64,000 nucleotides of DNA from Mytilisepta virgata (GCA_028015205.1 CM051512.1:26195139-26259138); one strand, 5' to 3'; counted from the stretch's first letter, positions 22,744 through 33,673 are shown. Program-made: numbers and translations. Notes: generated by a model from the sequence alone, not told the origin.

Positions 22744-22860
22744 TATAGCTGTGGGCATTGAGATTGTACCACCCTTCAGCACCACCGTACAGCCTTCGGC
22801 TCCGCCCCAGGCTGTACAGAAGTGCGTCCGAGTGGTACAATCACAATACCCACGGCTATA
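22744..22860. repeat. Long hairpin just downstream of kinase gene 1
   Basis: TATAGCTGTGGGCATTGAGA at the left pairs with the complement at 22830-22860 (GTGGTACAATCACAATACCC then ACGGCTATA). The inner stem CTGTACAG/GTACAGCC and an outer stem (ATCCGTTA and TAACGGAT) extend it. It ends 33 bp past the stop codon of the - strand kinase, so it may fold in that gene's 3' UTR. It could equally be a foldback transposon. Confidence 0.75.
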
Positions 22861-22892
22861 AACGTAGATAACGGATATAAATATATTTATTA

Positions 22893-23954
22893 TCATGATT
22901 TTGATCTGTTATGATTAATTGAAATCAGTGTTTTCAGTAAAACTTCAGCATTAATGATATTGTGACTTATTTTCAATTTTAACCTGGCAACCGACGATCG
23001 GATGATAGTCGGAAAGTAAACTGGTTTTAAAAAGTAAGAAAAAAAATCTCGATATATATATTTCATATTGAATTTGGCATTAAATCCAATACAAGTTCCC
23101 ACTTTACAACCAGTCTGGTTTCTACAGTAACTCTTTACTGTATCATTTCCACATTTACATGTATGACATTTAAGATGAAATGGACACCATAGCTTATGGT
23201 CTTGTTTGTATTCACAAGGATATTCAATATTATGCATATAATCTAGGTCAATCAAATTAATTTTGCCTTTGACCATTAGAAAATGTCTACTGTGGAAGTC
23301 TCCAATTTTTAAATCACCAAGTGGAGAATTTTTTAAATACACAAGCAGATCTGCAAGTTCCAACGCATGTTGAAGTCGCGTATCAACACTCAAAGACATA
23401 TTACTTGCGTCAAATTCTACCCCGTACTCGTAAACCGCCGTGATTTCTCCGTGATATGAATCTATGTAACTGTCGTGCTCTATGCTGCGCACGCAATAGC
23501 CTAACATGTTTATAAGACCCGGATGATTAAGCTGGTCACGCATCAATATTTCCTTCAGAAACAAAAGCTGGCGATAGTAATATCCTACATTAGGCCTTTT
23601 AAGATTCGATATTCTTTTAATGACTACTTTCTCTCCATGGAAAATCCCAATGTCAATAATTTTAGATCTTCCTCCACCAATTTCTCGTTTTATAATTTTG
23701 ATTTGATTGATATTTGTGCAGTTAAATAAATATTTGTTGCGTATATCATGACCTTCAGCTTGTAGATTGTTCATAGTTCTCTCCGTAGGAAAGCGATACT
23801 CCTCTTCAAATGATGTTGTGTTGGTTGAAAATTTGGGTATATCATTAGTTGTGCACTTCACAATTGCCGAGTTCTTTCTTATACTAGTAATCAAGAAACA
23901 TATGACTAGAAATGCTATGATGATAGGTAAATGTCTGGATATTGTCTTCAACAT
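22893..23954 (-). CDS. PKDCC/VLK-like secretory-pathway protein kinase, paralogue 1
   Basis: A 353-residue single-exon gene for an atypical kinase of the PKDCC (vertebrate lonesome kinase) group, whose members phosphorylate secreted or luminal proteins in the Golgi and outside the cell. Residues 9-25 form an N-terminal signal anchor (LPIIIAFLVICFLI). Kinase features: a glycine-rich loop IGGGRSK (92-98), Lys113 in VVIKR, helix-C Glu135 in LFLKEIL, a catalytic-loop equivalent GDFHSRHF with Asp219, and a DFG equivalent LIDLD (Asp236/238). A Cys-rich tail (Cys 247-288) then CIGFNAKFNM and FFSYFL matches the PKDCC C-terminal layout. Several N-glycosylation sequons (Asn 45, 78, 185, 270, 279) fit a luminal protein. 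A paralogue of equal length lies at 62729-63790. Start: the only in-frame ATG before the anchor. A family B MITE ends 54 bp upstream. PKDCC is a closer fit than DIPK or POMK. Confidence 0.88.
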   Translation of the reverse strand: MLKTISRHLPIIIAFLVICFLITSIRKNSAIVKCTTNDIPKFSTNTTSFEEEYRFPTERTMNNLQAEGHDIRNKYLFNCTNINQIKIIKREIGGGRSKIIDIGIFHGEKVVIKRISNLKRPNVGYYYRQLLFLKEILMRDQLNHPGLINMLGYCVRSIEHDSYIDSYHGEITAVYEYGVEFDASNMSLSVDTRLQHALELADLLVYLKNSPLGDLKIGDFHSRHFLMVKGKINLIDLDYMHNIEYPCEYKQDHKLWCPFHLKCHTCKCGNDTVKSYCRNQTGCKVGTCIGFNAKFNMKYIYRDFFSYFLKPVYFPTIIRSSVARLKLKISHNIINAEVLLKTLISINHNRSKS

Positions 23955-24008
23955 TCTTGCTAGGCTTGTTTTGTAACCTATAAAAGATGAATAATGTTCT
24001 TATAACAT

Positions 24009-24534
24009 AGGCTTTTTACTTGACGTTTGTCATTTAGTGAAGGGTAAACTTCATTAAATTAAAACACAAAATAGGAGTTGAAGCTATATGTTTAGCATTG
24101 ATTAGCAGTTGACCATTAAAAGATACTTATCTTAACAAAGTATGTTTCAAATTTTAACAAGATATATTGAGCACATCGAAGTCTACACGATTTTTAATTT
24201 ACCCAAAAATTGTTAATTTTGTGATTTTTCGTGCACATTTGATTTTTTTACGGACAAGGCGACATAACTCCAGAACAACATCTGACTTTAATACGGTAAC
24301 AGTATAGACAAGATAGAGGAGCCTAAGGAAATTTCAGTCTAGTGAGTCTTTAGCAACTTCAAACTTTGATCACAGATACAAAGAACCTGGCAATATTTTG
24401 TAACCATTTTTCACCATTTTAGTAAGGATGATTTAAGTTTTTTAGAATAATTATGAATATTTACCCTGGAAACAATAAGAAAAATTTGTTCATGTACTTA
24501 TTAATAAAGTTTCATTTTTTTAAGTAGAAAGGCT
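24009..24534 (+). mobile_element. MULE-type MITE (family B), copy 3, in kinase gene 1 promoter
   Basis: 526 bp, same ends as the copy at 13848. Left flank TTATAACAT (24000-24008) recurs as TTATAACAA at 24541-24549, after six extra bases. The MITE begins 54 bp upstream of the ATG of the - strand kinase gene, so it must lie in its promoter or 5' UTR (inference). Confidence 0.88.
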
Positions 24535-25209
24535 AAATTATTATAACAAGTTTTTCTCCCTCGACCGTCTTTTTTCGATGTTTTTTTAATTTAGCAGAGA
24601 CGGCTCGTCAAGAGGTAGTGGTCTGTAGGAAGACTTATCCTATCACATTATTCGAGTCGACCATTCTATCGTCGAAATCGACAAAATGTGCACATCTTGA
24701 GCATCAGAATTGGTATCAAGTACACGTAATTTAATTTTTACTACTTCACACCGGCTATTGCAACTCTAGTAACTGGAGCGAACACTAAAAACCGGACCAA
24801 TCGCGGACTGCCGTCGATAAGGGTTTAGTTATTTTTTTAACTGTATTATTTTAGGCTAACGATCAGATCCTTAAAAAGTCATTTCATTAAGGTCAGAAAA
24901 TTTCAAAAAGAATACTAGAATAATAAATCCACGAGAGGATGATCTAGGTAGATTCAATCATATTTCACCTGAATTTTTCAGTTTAGCTGCCAAAATCGTC
25001 GAATTCGAGACGATTTCACTATATTCTTTTTGCAGCCCGTCTTCCTTGATGTATATAAAATTGTCTGACAAAAGTTTAAATCTTGATTTGTCGTAATCGT
25101 CTTTCAATTATCCATTTATAAGGAACGGATAGTAAGTAGTATAGACCGGGCTTTCGCGGGGTTTAATAGTAAACTCACAAAATCAGAAGACGTATATCAC
25201 GTACAATGA

Positions 25210-25760
25210 AAAATGTGTCAGAACCATTTGGCCAGGTCATCTATTCCCATCAAGTGGCGTCCGTTATCTGTCGTCGTTGTCGTAAACTCTTCTTTAAAGA
25301 TATCCTCTGAAATCACTAGGCCAGCTCACGCAAATCTTTGAAGCATGGTTCTTATAGGTTTTCTTTCAGAATTTTATCCGAGTACCCCGCCCACAAGCCA
25401 AAAAGAGTTGAACATACGACTCTATTTAGAAAACTTAATTAACGATCTTCTTGTCTGAAACAACTAGACCAATAGGAATAAAGCTTAGCAATAATTGTCC
25501 TTCGGTGGTCCTCTTCCATATTTATATATGATGCCCCATCCACCGTCCAAAATGACCGCCACAACTGAACATTGTTTGACATAGGATCCTTTGTATAAAT
25601 TTCACTTAAAAATCTTCTCTGAGCCAGTGAGTTAATTCGGCAGAAATATACTTCGATGGCCCTTTATCCGAAATATATCAGATTACCCTGACTGTCATCC
25701 AAGATGGCCGCTACTTTCGAACTTTGAGTTTAACATCGAATCTCATGGGAAATTTATCTA
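25210..25760 (+). repeat. AGCTCACC-family element, degenerate fragment
   Basis: Contains 'GGCCAGGTCATCTATTCCCA', 'AAGTGGCGTCCGTTATC', several eroded modules ('CATCCAAGATGGCCGC', 'AGTTTAACATCGAATC') and no clear 3' terminus. Confidence 0.65.
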
Positions 25761-25885
25761 AAATATACGTCACATGTAAAATCAGTAGCTTTATGATTCT
25801 TGGTGGTATTTTCAGTTACTTTTGTACCCCTTCTACAAAAGACACGTCAGTCTATAAACAACCGTCGATAGCTTCCTATATCTCC

Positions 25886-26171
25886 TTCGAAGGGAGCAAC
25901 CATTTGATTTTTATGGGGGATCTAGGATCAATTTTTTTATCCTGCCTATTTTTTTTTCGTCGAAATTGGATTTTTTTAACGGCTATTATTGCGGCCTAAA
26001 TTTTCATTTCCATTTAGACGCAAAAATTTCCTGATTGACACAGGTCCTAAATTTTTTTTTCAAACCTAAAATGATCCTATCTTTTTATTTTGGCCAAATC
26101 CTTTACCTGCCTTTTTATTTCCAATTTGATCAAAGCACCCCCCCTTAAAAATCAAGCGGCTGCTCCCTAAG
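25886..26171. repeat. Small foldback element (GGGAGCA ends)
   Basis: AAGGGAGCAACCATTTGATT with TTTTATGGGGG at the left is mirrored by CCCCCTTAAAAATCAAG then GCGGCTGCTCCCT at the right. Runs of T dominate the interior. Likely a MITE-type element. Confidence 0.7.
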
Positions 26172-26817
26172 ATAATTAGAGCAAAACGTATTTTTGCTCC
26201 AGTGAAATTCGAAGTGTTCTTAGTGTCCGATAGCCGTGTTCCAATCAGCTTCGCGATTTTTTGTCCCGAAATGTTTCCTACCCATAGGTAATAAATGGAT
26301 AATTGATGGACGATTACGACAAATTAAGATTTGAACTTTTCAAATTAATATACGCCATGGAAGACGGGATACAAAAACTAATATGGTAAAATCGTCTCGA
26401 ATTTGACGATTATGGTATCTAAACTAAACAATTCAGGTTAAATTCGGATGAATTTATCTAGACCATCCTCTCGTGGATTTATTATTGAAATATTCTTTGT
26501 GAAATTTTTTGACAGAATACCTTATACTGAAATGACTTTTCAAGACTTTGATTTTTCAGCAAATTCTTTTAGCCGAAAAAAATTACAGGTGAAAAGAAAT
26601 ACCTAGCCCTAGTGGTGGCAATCCGTGATTGCTCCGGATTTTAGTGTCCGCTCCGATTACGAGTGTTCGAATACCCGGTGTGACTGAGTCGATGCCGTTG
26701 GACCCCACGTCCCCAGCTCAGTTGCTAGTGTTTTGATAACAACCCGAAATTGATACATACTATTCAGTTAAAATTTGTGAAAACTAAGGAGTATCTCCCC
26801 CGAGCATAGCTCAGTCC

Positions 26818-26990
26818 TTAAATGGTTTTGGCCTTACACGTTTTTGGTCATTTTGGCATTTGTGAATTTGCTCTTCAACTTTTTAGATTGTTGATTTGAT
26901 TTTCAACATTTAAAGACTTGACCACAACTGATGAGTCTACGAAATGTGCACATCTTGTGCATCAAAACTTGAATCAAATAGTTTTGTTTC
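26818..26990 (+). repeat. Hammerhead-bearing repeat, copy with conserved core
   Basis: Same family as 19671-20557: 'AAATGGTTTTGGCCTTACAC', 'TGAATTTGCTCTTCAAC', then the ribozyme-like block and 'GTGCATCAAAACTTGAATC'. Related but core-less sequence lies at 24660-24715. Hammerheads are known in Penelope-like and small non-autonomous retroelements of metazoans; assignment of this repeat to such a group is inference. Confidence 0.6.
26923..26959 (+). ncRNA. Hammerhead ribozyme-like motif, minimal stem II
   Basis: Stem I is CACAA (26923-26927) with UUGUG (26955-26959), five perfect pairs. The core CUGAUGA (26928-26934) and GAAA (26941-26944) are intact. Stem II is only GU/AC around a two-base loop (26935-26940). 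Stem III is AUG/CAU with loop UGCA (26944-26953). The cleavage triplet is AUC, so the predicted cut is after C26954. The short stem II suggests weak or lost activity. Confidence 0.5.
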
Positions 26991-27246
26991 CTCTTACTCC
27001 TGAGTAGCGGAGAAGAAGTAAATACCACTTCTAAAGTCTTTGGTTTTACCGATCCGGGGATCAAATCTGCCCTCATACTCGACGCGAGCACGGTAATAAT
27101 TCAGTCCTTGCTGTTTTCATGAAAATCACATGCATTTCTGTATCGAACATTTTTTTTACAACGTTTATGCATGCACTTATCATGTGCAACAAATCACAAA
27201 CATTGTTATGGTAAATTTTTATATACATTTATATTTATTTTGGAAA

Positions 27247-29747
27247 TTAAAGACAAATCCCTCTATTGATCACTTCTGACGTTAGGGATTTCTTTAAAAT
27301 CGACCCTAAGGTATTTCAAATAATACTGATCAAAATGAGGTTTTAAAAAAATGAGGTAACCGGACTCGTTTTCATGTTATTCTATCTCGAACTTTTCTCC
27401 TTTTAAAAAATCATTAAAAACAACGTGCCATTTTCCAAGGATTGTTATTCTTTTTAAAGATATTTTGCATTTTGGTACCAGAATTTCAAGAATTTCTCAT
27501 ATTTCAATATTTTGTTTTTAATTTAATAATTTTCTTTGTGCTAATTTGGAAAATAGTACATAATCTGATTTCCCGCCAATAAAATAGTCGTATCCTTTTA
27601 AGTACAAAATGAAATATAGAAAAATTTGACGTTAAGAATTTTCTTAAATTTGGCATGGAAGAAGATAACAGGGTTCTTTAACGAATGAGCTTTTAAAAAA
27701 ATATAGGTGACCGGTCTTTTAAGAAAGAAAATTCACTTTTTAATCATTTTTCAATAATTTTTAGGATGATTATATATTTATTTTCTCTTGGAAAAACGTT
27801 GATCAAATGACGTTACGTCATAATTGGGGTTTCCATCAGACGTTGCCATTCATGATTTCACTTCTTAGAAAATTTATTGAGGAAAACATGTAAAATTCAA
27901 TTAAGGTCTTAAACATAAAAATGACCGGAATATATTCGAAATTCTAAATGGAGATATAGTTAGTGTACTTGTTAGGTTTGATACTGATTCAGATGCCAGA
28001 TGTATGTATCCGTCAGTCCTAAAAGAATAACATGTGTTATTACATTGAGTGTGGTGAAATACCGGGATTTCCGAGTGAAATCAAATCGATAATTCACCCA
28101 GTGAAATCGAAAGTCATATTTCACTCTAGGAAGTGACGTAACATTAGCCGTCGCCAACGACGTTGCTATACAAAGTCTACGCGTAGTCACATAAAAAAAA
28201 CCCCATAATCTCTTGTATTTTCTCGTTAAATTTTCTGAATACGCGGAATATATCAATGTAATAAACAGATTAACTAATCTCGAAATTCGAATACCAACAA
28301 TCTACAACTCGTGACCGAAAAACACTAATAATTATAGTATAACTAATATTGGAATTCGAATACCTAAAAATCTACAAAGAGTTATCGAACAACACATTCA
28401 TTCACGAGTGCGCGTAGCGCAGGAGTGAATTATTAGTGTTTTTCGGTCACGAGTTTTAGATCTTTGGTATTCGAATTTCGAGATTAGTTATTCTGTTTAT
28501 TACATTGAAATATTCCATGTATTCATACATTTTAACGAGAAAATACAAGGGATTATGTTTTTATACACGTTACGCGCGATGTTCGTACACATTAGGGTAA
28601 CGTTACGTCGTCCGTCACAAGCGACGTTTTTCAATGATGAAAGTTAAATATGTTCTGTTTTTACACATTTGCACGTTAAAATAATAATTGAAATACCAAA
28701 CTATTACAAAATTTAATATACCTCAATTGAATGTACAAAATGGTTTAGATGAAGCTTAGCATTCATTCATCGAATAGAATGAACTTCAAAAATAACACTA
28801 GATGTGACACGGTTTCTACAAATTAATGAAAAGTATTCGAAAAAAAAACTAATAAGTATCAGGATTTTAAGAAACTTGTGCGACGTCAGATTTGGCCGTT
28901 ATTTTAATAAAATCGCGTCTGTGACATTTTTGTCACTATTTTTGAGAGGCATATAATTTTCTTACTGTTTATGTTATGTTCATAAGTTTAGTTTTTAAAT
29001 AAAGAAGACGAAAATAACATTTCATAACTGGATTTAAAATGTATTTAAACAAACCAAAGTTAACCAAGGAAAGAATATAAAAAGGTATTTGTTGCAGTGT
29101 TTTAAAAAAATCACAAGTGTGACATTTGATTCACACAAAATGAAAGTGTTATTGTTTTAATGATTGGCTGAAAAAATATGTTCATTGGAAGTTTTAATCT
29201 GCATGAAAATAGCATTTGATAGATGAAGCGATTTTTAACCGGCGGCCAGAAATTTTTCTTTCTTCACACAAGTTTTAGAATGACTGAATCGCAAAAAGTT
29301 GCATGGGACAGGAAATCTTTGTGAACTTAAATGGGCGTGTCTGTTTATGACGTCATCATAACGTCACAACAAGTTACGTCAGAAAATGGTACCACTGTGG
29401 CAGCAGTGTGGCAAAAAATTGGGGGTATGTGCCAAAAAATAAAAATACAAGACCGACGTAAAGCTGAAATATATTTGATAAATGTTACCTGGGACAGCAA
29501 AATTTTTTCCGTAAATCGATCTTTAAATGCGCCTAATATTTAGTAATAACAGTTTATTAAAATTGAAACAAGTAAAATTGGCCGTTCTATTTAAGATCTA
29601 CAGGAAAATACATATATTGACATAAATTTCTATATTTTCTTAAAATTCTGGAGAGTTTTATAGCAGAACACGTTGTATGTCTTCAAAGGCATGAACATCG
29701 CGTTGGGCTGATATATGCGCAAAGACAATAGAGGGATTTGTCTTTAA
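27247..29747. mobile_element. 2.5-kb unit with 22-bp perfect inverted ends and TTAA flanks
   Basis: The ends are perfect reverse complements over 22 bp: TTAAAGACAAATCCCTCTAT at 27247, mirrored at 29726-29747. TTAA lies at each outer edge, as expected for a TTAA-targeting DNA transposon. No transposase frame is visible. The interior holds a long palindrome (28204-28557), a repeat shared with the receptor intron (28045-28195) and diverged direct repeats around 27340-27420 and 27675-27760 ('GAG.TTTTAAAAAAA' then 'GGT.ACCGG'). Either a non-autonomous element or two independent ends facing each other. Confidence 0.5.
28204..28557. repeat. Palindromic repeat, about 130-bp arms
   Basis: CATAATCTCTTGTATTTTCT at the left mirrors 28538-28557. 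Inner blocks TCTCGAAATTCGAATACC and CTCGTGACCGAAAAACACTA mirror 28425-28490. The loop has TTCACGAGTGCGCGTAGCGC. A smaller relative with the same CGAGTGACCGAAAAACAC block lies at 61797-61949. Confidence 0.85.
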
Positions 29748-29815
29748 AATAATACTCACGTATGATTCAAATAAATATTAAGCCTTGTTTTAACGGTTTA
29801 ATAATATTCAAATAG

Positions 29816-29943
29816 TTAATGTATCCGGACCATAAATGACCACGTGATTATTTAAAAGTTCCCGGATGTTCCACACAACGCAATTCAAATGACTTCGGTA
29901 ATTATCGGCAAACTTCGGAAATGCCAATATAACTAACTTATTT
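29816..29943 (+). repeat. Family A MITE, truncated copy
   Basis: Begins TTAATGTATCCGGACCATAA and follows the 20618 copy for about 125 bp, then switches abruptly to repeat D. The other end is missing. Confidence 0.85.
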
Positions 29944-29944
29944 T

Positions 29945-30229
29945 TACTCATTTTAGAGCTATAAAGCCTTGAAAATTTGCAGGAAATAGGTTTTCTCTGG
30001 ATTTTTCATTGTCTTTGCATTGGCAACTCCAATCTCTCAAAAATATATGAAAAAATAAAAAGGATTTCATAAAAAATTTTCAAATACCATTTTTAGGTAT
30101 ATATGATTGAATTATAAAAGAAAAAATGGGAGTTCATGGGCAAAAAAATTGATGTTTAAGAAATGGATAAAACCTGAGGATTCCGAAAATCTGACAAAAA
30201 GACCAAAACATGACCAGCGAGCATCCTTA
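29945..30229 (+). repeat. Dispersed repeat D, copy 2
   Basis: Near-identical to 11894-12176. It directly abuts the broken MITE on its left; on the right similarity ends at CATCCTTAA. Confidence 0.7.
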
Positions 30230-30337
30230 AGACTGAACATAAGCGAGAGAATATATATTACAAAACTCAGTAGTTCAAATTTAAAGTTTGCTATAGAAAC
30301 TTGAAGATGTACCGGAATACCGAGACAGAGCAGAATA

Positions 30338-30502
30338 TATCAATGTCTTGGGGTTGTGATCGTATAGTTTGTAACTTCAGATAAACTAAAAGACGTTTGG
30401 TTTGTTTAACTTTCTAATGGACTTCTAATGGATACAATGGCGTTACAATAAGTGTATGGTAACGGCGCGTAACGTAATCATAGTAGTGTGCGATTCCTGA
30501 CA
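30338..30502 (-). repeat. 3' LTR of the BEL element
   Basis: 165 bp, TGTCAGGAATCGC at its 5' end on the - strand. Differs from the other LTR by G/A at two sites. Confidence 0.92.
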
Positions 30503-30597
30503 TACTCCGGCCCGCGAAAGTGAAAATAGAGAGAAGAAAAATGAAATTGCACAATATGTAAACTTAACCTTACTTTAAAATGTCTCTAAATGAAAAT

Positions 30598-32310
30598 TCA
30601 CTGAACTGTTATCGGACAGATAAGTCCAAGAGGGTCATAAATTTTAGATGATTGTCGTAAAACATCTCTCTTAGTGATCATTACTTCTCCATTTAAATCC
30701 AATAAATCCTCAGCTCTAGGGTATGTAATTGTGTCCGTTTTTACACTCCATTTCATTCCAAGTACTTTGATGTTGTCGCTTGGATCAATAACCTTGTCAT
30801 TTCGGGCTTGCTGTTCCAGTTTCTGACTATTAGAACCCCATGAACGGAGGTTAAATCTTGCATTTCTAAAGAGTGGTCTGACTGCGTTGTAGTAATCCAT
30901 AACTTGTTCCTCGGTAGGAAAGCTATAGATATGATATTATCGACATATAAATCCTGTGTGAGTTTCTCTGACCAGCTACATTGGTTTTCTTTCAGGTGTT
31001 TCAAGATAACAGCATTGAGAATGAACGGGAAGCATGTAGCCCCGAAAAGTACAGATCGGAATCTATATGTCACTAGTGGTCCCTTAGGTTCCATCGGATT
31101 TTCGTACCAGAAAAACCTAGTAACGTCTCTGTCAACTTCTTCAAGACCTACGTTAAGAAACGCCTTTTCAATATCAGTTGTCACTGCGTATTGATGGTAT
31201 CTAAATCTCATTAATATCGTTGTTATATCGTTAAGATCAGGTGGTATGTTCAATAAGCAGTCATTTAATGACGGAGTATTTTGATTCTCTCTACAACTAC
31301 AATCGTTGACAATCCTGACTGGGGTGGTTGTTGACTCTTTCCTCACCGGATGGTGCGGAATGTAATGTACTTTCTTGTTTTCAGGTATCTCATCGTCTGT
31401 TCTCTCTATCAAACCTTTTTTTAACAGATCTACCATGATTTCGCCATATTTTGCAAGTATTTGCGGCTCTTTCCGTAATCTGTTTATCACGTTTTCTGTC
31501 CTTCTGTAAGCTATGTTACGGTTAAGTGGGAGTTCGGGATGTTCATCCTTCCAAGGTAAATTTGCGGAGTAGCTATTATCGACCATACGTATCAATGATT
31601 TCTGGTACTGATCCTGAAATTCCTGGTATCCGATTTTCTCATTTGTTTGTTCTATTCCGACGTTTTCGACTTTCCAAAACCTTTCGATGTCAATTTCCTC
31701 TCTGACATGTGACGCTAAAATGTTCATCATAGATGTGCTTGTACTCCTGTTAGTTCCGTTACATGGTCCTGAGAGCAAGTAACCTAATTTTGATTTGACC
31801 GCCGTGGGCCCCTCTCCTCTAATAACCTCATCCTCGACAATATTCCAATATTGATCAACGCCTATCAATAGTCCTATCGCGAAGTGTTCATCGTCCGTAA
31901 CTGGGTGAGCTAGCCTGAGGTTGTCCAAGTATGGAAGTTTTCTTGTAGACTTTGTGTAAGTTTTCAGTGGAGCTGCTATCTGGGATACGACTAAAACATC
32001 AAGAGTCATGTATTTGCCGTCGATGGTCTGAAGTTTGATCTTAGCAGTTTCGAGATGTTGAATGCGGTTATTCCTACCGTCATCTCCAAATCCAGATAAC
32101 ATAATTTCCTCTCTTCCGCTGGGTTGTAAATCCAATTTGTCAGCTAATGTCCTTGTGACAAAATATCGCTGGGCACCCTCGTCAAAAAGAATGTTTGCGT
32201 CAACTGTTTGTCCTCTGAAACTGACCGGTGCGACCGCGGTTTTAAGTAAGACATCAGGTCGACGTCCGACATTAAATGATGAGCATACTACTGAAGATTC
32301 TGGTTCCGTC
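30598..32310 (-). pseudogene. BEL pol: protease and reverse transcriptase, truncated
   Basis: Aspartic protease region near 32200 has FDEGAQ, a BEL-type variant of the D-S/T-G active site. The following segment includes GYLLSGP near 31780. The reverse transcriptase has VRIVNDCSCRE, TTDIEKAFLNVGL, RFRSVLFGATCFPF and LYVDNII, where BEL elements have YVDD or YVDN. A frameshift near 30900-30940 moves the downstream part (DYYNAVRPLFRNARFNLRSW and SSKIYDPLGL) into another frame. Sequence ends there; RNase H is incomplete and no integrase follows before the LTR. Decayed by deletion and frameshift rather than by stop codons. Confidence 0.92.
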
Positions 32311-33650
32311 TTATGACTGAACAGTGCATGTACTTGTGGGTTGCTTTGATTTTATCTCATTTGTCATGTCTGCTTTGCACAGGCTGGTATGATGACGTTT
32401 GCTACATTTCCTACAGTTTGATTTTGACTTGCAGTCAGCCACGGCATGCTTACTTAAACAATTGTAACATAGTCTCTCTTGTTTCACAATTTTGATGCGT
32501 GAATCATAATCTGCGTGCTTCGTACATTCTCCAGATTTGTGTGACCCTTTACAATAGGCGCATGTAATCGATTTCATGGGTGCAGTACTCTTTGGCCAGA
32601 CTCTTTTAGACTTTGTATTGGTGTGAAATGTGGCTGTAGCGCTCGGATAGTCAGTAGATATGGTGTTTGTTAGGCAGTTTCCAGATTCTAGTATAGTAAG
32701 CTCTTTGAATATACTACAGCGCAAATCTCCTAATAGCCAATCTGTAGACCCATGTTCCCGTATCAAATTTTGACGTATTTCTTCTGGTAGTTTGTTTAGA
32801 ATTATAGGGACTAAGAGAGAGCCGTACGATTCCTGTGTTTGACCGAGGGACTCTAATCCGCGTATATAGGTTTCAACCGTGTCATAATAAACCTTGAGAC
32901 TACTGAGTGCGTAATTTGGCGCAGGAAGATCAAGAAGTCCTTGCATGTATGATTGCCTAATCTTGTGTTCTTGTCCGAAACGTTTATGCAGAAGGTCTAT
33001 AGCTCTTGCGTAGTTTGTGTTTGTGAGTGCAAAACCCGCCATAGTATTGGAAGCCTCTCCCTCTAGAAGTGTTTTAAGGTAGTTAATTTTCTGTACCTCA
33101 CTAAGCGTGTTGTTGCCATGCACGGCGGAATCAAAAGAATCCCAAAAGGATTGCCAGTCTAGTATGTTGCCATCAAACTTTGGTAAATGAAGCTTCGGGA
33201 GCTTATGAAAGTCACTACTACTTGAGCTTGTGATAGAACGAGATGTGTTGAGATGTGGTACGCTTTGATCATTAATAGCATAACTTGGGTACTGTGTTGT
33301 GGGCGTGCATCATTGACGGTTTGAATTGTAAAACTGCTAGCTGCTGGGTTGAGTTTTGAAGTATTAATTTGCAGAAGTTTACGTATTTTGTGTATTTTCG
33401 TCTCTAAATTATACTTATACTGATCTGCGTCTAGTATTTCAGCTTCTGCCTCCTCGGCGTCTGCATTCTCCAGAATTTGTGCATTCAGATCCGTTAGAAT
33501 GTCCTGTTTTTCACTCAAATTTGTAAAGTCAACTTCAAAATCACTAGCTTCATGTCCATCTTCCGATGCGAGTTTTTCGTCTATTCTCTTCAGAATTCTT
33601 GAAATTACACTCCGATGTCCTGCGCGCACAGACTTGAGTTTGCTTGTCAT
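32311..33650 (-). pseudogene. BEL gag polyprotein, frameshifted
   Basis: The N-terminal part starts at ATG 33650 (MTSKLKSVRAGHRS), just after the primer-binding site; the open frame reads through to a non-ATG codon at 33665. It is helical and acidic (LENADAEEAEAEILDADQY). A frameshift near 33295 puts the rest (LPKLHLPKFDG, WQSFWDSFDSAV) in another frame. The second half has KINYLKTLLEGEA and FGQEHKIRQSYMQGLLDL, typical of the BEL gag-associated domain, and two zinc knuckles (CAYCKGSHKSGEC, CYNCLSKHAVADC). It packages the element's RNA in the family. Confidence 0.9.
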
Positions 33651-33673
33651 CTCTCTTTTAGTCACGGCACCAA

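Larger units (their letters stand above)
24765..26680. repeat. Large foldback unit, arms of about 370-450 bp
   Basis: The left arm (about 24765-25150) is the imperfect reverse complement of the right arm (about 26215-26680). Shared blocks include AATAAATCCACGAGAGGATG / CATCCTCTCGTGGATTTATT, GTCGAATTCGAGACGATTT / AAATCGTCTCGAATTTGACG and GACAAATC/GATTTGTC-type text. The centre (25200-26170) holds an AGCTCACC-family fragment and a smaller foldback. No coding content recognised. Confidence 0.75.
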
